Of a stretch of 64,000 bases of DNA, positions 60,348-64,000 are shown one piece after another. The notes below the pieces were generated by a model. The model did no database searches, had not been told where the DNA came from, and saw nothing but the letters and a program-made list of their open reading frames with translations. How positions within the stretch are numbered: position 1 is the stretch's first letter; every line of letters starts with the position of its first letter. The stretch spans positions 1,674,001-1,738,000 of the forward strand of contig NZ_CP087998.1 of the NCBI RefSeq assembly GCF_021044585.1, given 5' to 3'. This DNA is from Sulfurimonas sp. HSL-3221. GTDB taxonomy: Bacteria; Campylobacterota; Campylobacteria; Campylobacterales; Sulfurimonadaceae. A program made the position numbers and the translations under genes.

Positions 60348-61319
60348 CTATTGCGCTTCACCCTTCGCCGGAAGCGGCGGCAGTGTCACCCGCTCAAGCA
60401 GTGCGGCGAGCGGCTTCGTCTCTTCGTAGCGGTTGGCCGCTTCTATCGTGTAGCGCAGCGTCAGCGGCAGGTCGCCGAGGTAGCCCGGTTTGCCGTCGCG
60501 CAGCCAGAGCCGCGCAAAGATGCCCAGCACCTTGATGTGGCGCTGCAGTCCCATGAAGTCGAACCACTTCAGAAAAGTCGCGTCGTCGGCGACGATGCCC
60601 GCCCTGTCCCGGAAGCGCAGCGCCAGCGCCGCCATCTCTTCGGGCTCGAAACGGATGTAGAGGTCCTTGAGCAGGGAGACGAGGTCGTAGGTCACGGCCC
60701 CCTTCATGGCGTCCTGGTAGTCGATGACCCCCGTTTCGTCCGAGGGTGTCACCATGATGTTGCGCGAATGAAAATCGCGGTGGACGAAGACGCCCTGCGG
60801 CTGCGACAGCACCGTCTCCGAGATCGTGTCCAGCACCTCCGCGAGCATCCGCTCCTCCTCTTCGCTGAGGGTCATCCCGAGGTATTTTTCCAGGAACCAG
60901 GTCTTCATCAGGTCCATCTCAAAGTGCAAAAAGGGCTTGTCGTAGAGCGGCAGCCCCTCCGCATCCGCCGCCTGCATCTTGACGATCTCGTCGATGGCGC
61001 TGCTGTAGTAGGAGTCGAAGTTCGCCTCGTTCAGGACATTGAGCAGGGAGCGTGAGCCGAAATCCTCCAGGACGAGGAAGCCCTCCGCCCTGTCTTCCAG
61101 GTAGACCTGCGGCGCCTTGACGTCGACGCCGAGCAGCCTCCCCGTCACATCGAGGAAAGGCGCAAGCGACTCCTTCTCCAGCGAAGCGTCCATGACAATG
61201 AGCTTCTCCCTCCCCCGGCGCAGCCGGAAATAGCGCCGGAAACTGGCGTCGGCACTGGCGACTTCCACCTCCCAGTCGCGGTAGGGCGTCTTTGCCAGCC
61301 ACGCTTTTACTTTATGCAT
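60348..61319 (-). CDS. amgK: N-acetylmuramate/N-acetylglucosamine kinase-like (AmgK)
   Basis: Aminoglycoside-phosphotransferase-fold kinase of 323 residues: SFRRYFRLRRG, LVLEDFGSRSL, the catalytic loop FVHRDFHSRNIMV and the metal Asp in VIDYQDAMKGAVTYDL, matching AmgK. It would phosphorylate the anomeric carbon of MurNAc. Overlaps anmK by eight bases and precedes murU by 31. Confidence 0.9.
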   Translation of the reverse strand: MHKVKAWLAKTPYRDWEVEVASADASFRRYFRLRRGREKLIVMDASLEKESLAPFLDVTGRLLGVDVKAPQVYLEDRAEGFLVLEDFGSRSLLNVLNEANFDSYYSSAIDEIVKMQAADAEGLPLYDKPFLHFEMDLMKTWFLEKYLGMTLSEEEERMLAEVLDTISETVLSQPQGVFVHRDFHSRNIMVTPSDETGVIDYQDAMKGAVTYDLVSLLKDLYIRFEPEEMAALALRFRDRAGIVADDATFLKWFDFMGLQRHIKVLGIFARLWLRDGKPGYLGDLPLTLRYTIEAANRYEETKPLAALLERVTLPPLPAKGEAQ

Positions 61320-62403
61320 ATATCCCCCCGAGGATCGTATTTTGCGACGCGCCCGTCACGCTGGAGAGCTCGACGGCCTCTTCATTCATGCGCTTTTGAG
61401 CCAGCCAGGCGAAGGCCATCGCCTCCATCCATTCGCCGGGAATCCCGTATTCGTCCGTGCGGACAACCTCGACGCCCTCCAGCAGCGAGGCGATCCGCCC
61501 CCGCAGGTAGACGTTCTCCGCCCCGCCGCCGCAGAGCAGCAGTCTCGACGGGGCGTATTTCACGGCCTCCTGCGCAATGCTGCGCGCCGTCAGCTCCGTC
61601 AGGGTCGCCAGGAAGGCGTCGCTGCGCATCCCCTCTTTGACAAAGCGCTCCGCCCACGCGGCGTTGAAATACTCCCGCCCCGTGCTTTTGGGTGCCGGGC
61701 GCGCAAAATAGGAGTCGGAGAGCATGGCGCCCAGCACACCTTCGTCTACTTCCCCCCGCTGTGCGATGGTGCCGTTTTCATCGTAGGCGCAGCCGAACTT
61801 CTCCGCGCACCAGCCGTCCATCAGCACGTTTCCCGGCCCCGTATCGTACCCCAGCAGTTCGTCGCCGATGACGGTGATGTTGGCCATCCCGCCGATATTG
61901 ACGACGAGGGTGCGCCCTTCGAGCTTTTCGAAAAGGAAGCGGTGAAACGCCGGGGCAAAGGGCGCGCCCTGCCCCCCGAACGCCATATCTTTCCGGCGGA
62001 AATCCGCGACGGTCCTGATGCCCGTACGGGCGCAGACGATGGTGGGGTCCCCCAGCTGCATCGTAAAGGGGTTGGGGCCTGTGGGGCGGTGCCAGAGCGT
62101 CTGGCCGTGCAGGCCTATTGCCTCGATCCGGGCGGTGTCGAGGTGGTGCTCGCGGATGAGCGCCTGGACGGCGTCGGCGAAGAGGATGCCCAGCCGGTGA
62201 TCGAGCTCCCCTATCTCCTCCAGCGTCGTGCTGCCGCCGATGACACGGAGCAGGTCCGCGCGCAGCTGCGCGTCAAAGGGGTAGGCAAGCGACGCCGCCA
62301 GCTCGATGCCCTCCCCGTCCACGGGACAGAGCACGACGTCCACCCCGTCCAGGCTCGTTCCCGACATGACACCGATATAACACTGTTTCGAATCAAAGCT
62401 CAT
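61312..62403 (-). CDS. anmK: Anhydro-N-acetylmuramic acid kinase
   Basis: Cleaves and phosphorylates 1,6-anhydro-MurNAc from peptidoglycan turnover. 363 residues: IGVMSGTSLDGVDV, GLHGQTLWHRP, ADFRRKDMAFGGQGAPFAPAFH, NIGGMANITV, GYDTGPGN, LLLCGGGAENVYL. The ATG at 62403 has AGGA six bases upstream; the ATG at 62409 touches the RBS. The ORF extending to 63201 is antisense to the next gene and rejected. Confidence 0.97.
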   Translation of the reverse strand: MSFDSKQCYIGVMSGTSLDGVDVVLCPVDGEGIELAASLAYPFDAQLRADLLRVIGGSTTLEEIGELDHRLGILFADAVQALIREHHLDTARIEAIGLHGQTLWHRPTGPNPFTMQLGDPTIVCARTGIRTVADFRRKDMAFGGQGAPFAPAFHRFLFEKLEGRTLVVNIGGMANITVIGDELLGYDTGPGNVLMDGWCAEKFGCAYDENGTIAQRGEVDEGVLGAMLSDSYFARPAPKSTGREYFNAAWAERFVKEGMRSDAFLATLTELTARSIAQEAVKYAPSRLLLCGGGAENVYLRGRIASLLEGVEVVRTDEYGIPGEWMEAMAFAWLAQKRMNEEAVELSSVTGASQNTILGGIYA

Positions 62404-62475
62404 TTTCATTCCTACCGATATGGTACTATATGCAACTTTATCCAGGGCACGACCATCATCCAATAGGAGATTTGC

Positions 62476-63330
62476 ATGACCGGAGGCTTCTTTGCCATTC
62501 TCGACGATATCGCGGCGCTGCTCGACGACACGGCCGTCATGAGCAAGGTCGCGGCCAAAAAAGTGGGCGGCGTCCTGGGCGACGACCTCGCCGTCAACGC
62601 CGAGCAGGCCTCCGGCCACGCCAGTTCGCGCGAACTGCCCGTGCTCTGGGCCATTACCAAGGGCTCTTTCCGCAACAAGGCGATCATCCTCCCCATCGCC
62701 TTCCTGCTCAGCGCCTTCGCCCCCTGGGCGATCGTGCCCATCCTGATGCTCGGGGCGGCCTACCTCAGCTACGAGGGGGCGGAAAAAGTACTGGAATACC
62801 TGCGGCCGGGTCATCATGGGGAAGAGCAAAAAGGCGCCGTAGATGAAGCCGCCAAGATCACATCGGCCATCCGCACCGACTTCATCCTCTCTATCGAGAT
62901 CATCGTCATCGCCCTGGGCGTCGTCGCCGGGGAAGCGCTGACAACCCAGATCCTCGTCGTCACCCTGATCGCGCTGCTGGCAACCGTGGGGGTCTACGGC
63001 ATCGTCGCGCTGATGGTGCGCATGGATGACATGGGCTTCGCCCTGGTCGGTTTCAGCCAGACAAGCACGGGCACAAAGGCCGTCCTCCTGAAACGCTCCG
63101 GCCTCCTGCTGGTGCAGGCCATGCCGAAACTCATCAAGGCGCTGGGCTACATCGGCACCGTGGCGATGCTGCTGGTGGGCGGCGGCATCTTCGTCCACCA
63201 CTTAGAGTGGCTACACCACGCCCTCGCATTCCTGCCCTCCGTCCTGCCCGAACTCGTAAGCGGCCTGGCTGCCGGGCTATTCCTTGTCACTGTTGTCTCG
63301 GCGTCGAAGCTTTTAACGCACCGGGAATGA
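62476..63330 (+). CDS. DUF808 (YedI-type) membrane protein
   Basis: 284 residues with several hydrophobic helices. Seen: GFFAILDDIAALLDDTAVMSKVAAKKVGGVLGDDLAVN, VWAITKGSFRNKA-like VLWAITKGSFRNKAIILP, and ALGYIGTVAMLLVGGGI, the DUF808 pattern. Function unknown. Divergent from anmK. Confidence 0.9.
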   Translation: MTGGFFAILDDIAALLDDTAVMSKVAAKKVGGVLGDDLAVNAEQASGHASSRELPVLWAITKGSFRNKAIILPIAFLLSAFAPWAIVPILMLGAAYLSYEGAEKVLEYLRPGHHGEEQKGAVDEAAKITSAIRTDFILSIEIIVIALGVVAGEALTTQILVVTLIALLATVGVYGIVALMVRMDDMGFALVGFSQTSTGTKAVLLKRSGLLLVQAMPKLIKALGYIGTVAMLLVGGGIFVHHLEWLHHALAFLPSVLPELVSGLAAGLFLVTVVSASKLLTHRE

Positions 63331-63346
63331 TCGCGCCTTTCAAAAT

Positions 63347-63367
63347 AAAAACACAAAATGTGTTTTT
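63347..63367. terminator. Terminator after the DUF808 gene
   Basis: AAAAACAC AAAAT GTGTTTTT, a perfect 8-bp stem ending in a T-run then ATTGCTTTTTT. From 63368 to 63574 the DNA is strongly AT-rich with no gene that I can support; a TATACA -10-like hexamer lies near 63534. Confidence 0.65.
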
Positions 63368-63596
63368 ATTGCTTTTTTCGACAAATCAATCTCATTTTCG
63401 TTCATTTAACGCGTTTTTCGTCATTAAACACATATGAAAATTTTTCTTTCCAGGCAGCTTTACACCCAATTTTCATGGTAATAATGTAATTTTTTTCAAA
63501 ATGAAAACACATTTTTTATGTTAATTAATAATGCTATACAAGATTAAAATGCTAGTATGTTCGTTGAATAAATAGTTATCCGCTCGCTACGCGACC

Positions 63597-63730
63597 GGAT
63601 AACGGGGGCGCGGGCTGAACACCCGCTGGTCATCTGTCGCATAGCGCCAGATAACAAGCGGATGCACCGATCACCCTCCAGAAAATTGAAATTTTCCGCA
63701 GGGCGTCGGTGACCCGCGCCCCCGTTAGGC
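63597..63730 (+). repeat. Integron attC-like recombination site
   Basis: Long imperfect palindrome: TAACGGGGGCGCGGG (63600-63614) pairs perfectly with CCCGCGCCCCCGTTA (63713-63727), and CACC/GGTG extends it past unpaired bases. It ends in GTTAGGC (63724-63730), which fits the R' core GTTRRRY; the left core reads GGATAAC, a partial fit to RYYYAAC. A coding start follows eight bases after the R' core, as in cassettes. A second dyad GTTATCCG/CGGATAAC (63575-63603) abuts the left side. Confidence 0.7.
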
Positions 63731-63737
63731 AAATGAA

Positions 63738-64000
63738 ATGAACACTATAGGAACATGGAACTGGTGGCGATCAAAGCGACGAGATTACAACCGTTGGTTA
63801 GTCTTTGCTGGTCTATCTGCATTCATGGCCTATGCTTTACTAATATTCTCTTTCCCAAAAGTAATACCGGATGCGGAAGTTACGGCATTTACAATACTGT
63901 TCCAAGGAGTAGGATATTTAATTGCCATAGCGTTGGCAAATGTATTTTTCTTTCTCGGGCCCATCAGTGAGCGATTATTAAAGCCAGTTGATCCGGAACA
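63738..64000 (+). CDS. Cassette-type membrane protein, 5' part only
   Basis: Open frame from ATG 63738 to the window edge, 87 codons, beginning MNTIGTWNWWRSKRRDYNRW. Two hydrophobic segments are visible (about 21-36 and 58-76), with a cytoplasmic end LGPISERLLKPVDPE. GC and codon use are much lower than the chromosome around it, typical of integron cassettes. No function assigned; the C-terminus is outside the window. Confidence 0.7.
   Translation, partial: MNTIGTWNWWRSKRRDYNRWLVFAGLSAFMAYALLIFSFPKVIPDAEVTAFTILFQGVGYLIAIALANVFFFLGPISERLLKPVDPE

Noticed and set aside
61312-63201. Extended anmK reading frame of 629 codons
   Set aside because: The part beyond 62409 is antisense to the DUF808 gene; MSFDSKQCYIG with its RBS is the real start.
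63544-63732. 62-codon minus-strand ORF over the attC-like site
   Set aside because: It consists of the palindrome itself and reads through both arms; no RBS and no protein-like composition.

Overview
The window is bacterial, GC-rich (roughly 58 percent by eye) and densely coded on both strands. Gene content and order point to Campylobacterota, most likely a Sulfurimonas-like sulfur oxidiser. The clues are an S41 protease-purC-purS-purQ run, a CetB-like PAS protein, metY-metX, grpE-dnaK, the many PAS/GGDEF/EAL/histidine-kinase proteins, and a DUF4230 protein of a type I associate with this group. This is inference from protein resemblance; no rRNA is present. Many genes use GTG or TTG starts, and two (metX, sixA) seem to use ATA or ATC.

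Layout. 1-8 kb: clpB (partial, minus), then a plus-strand run of S41 protease, purC, purS, purQ, a membrane SH3-like protein, plsC, crcB and a LegC-like aminotransferase. 8-17 kb: a signalling locus with an Hpt protein, a NarL-type regulator, a SixA-like phosphatase, a roadblock-like protein, a CetB-like PAS protein, a FIST-PAS-PAS hybrid kinase, a GAF hybrid kinase and a lone receiver. Three promoters here share the palindrome TGTAGG-N6-CCTACA at nearly constant distance from the -10 box. 17-23 kb: ABC ATPase, proA, MFS transporter, and grpE-dnaK behind a strong promoter with a heat-shock-type inverted repeat that is also found, in split form, at clpB. 23-35 kb: an AsmA-like protein, a GGDEF-EAL protein, a SagB-type nitroreductase, DUF4230, and comF/lepA/prs/thiF-like genes on the minus strand.

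35-46 kb: a 692-base non-coding block of nested dyads (element A), then a long minus-strand run reading ileS, a 41-residue membrane protein absent from ordinary ORF calling, gatA, guaB, metY, metX, xseB, a nitrilase-fold protein without its catalytic Cys, and a thioredoxin-like protein. 46-49.5 kb: a CinA-type protein and five tRNA genes, including two identical tRNA-Asp copies that bracket a low-GC beta-propeller lipoprotein. 49.5-57.5 kb: element B, a diverged relative of element A, abuts the sufBCDE-sufT operon; then HAD, sugar MFS, mutarotase and FAH-family genes. 57.5-63.3 kb: a minus-strand peptidoglycan-recycling run (anmK, amgK, murU) followed by an SLC13 carrier and two AT-rich small membrane proteins, and on the plus strand a DUF808 protein. 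63.3-64 kb: an AT-rich stretch, an integron attC-like site ending in GTTAGGC, and a cassette-like membrane-protein gene running off the window.

The most interesting signals are (1) elements A and B, about 270-290 bp each, whose arms differ in sequence but stay complementary (about eleven compensatory changes counted by hand) while two internal blocks are identical, in an order of pairings that implies a pseudoknot or a switch; (2) the shared operator of the signalling locus; and (3) the attC-like site with its cassette gene at the right edge.
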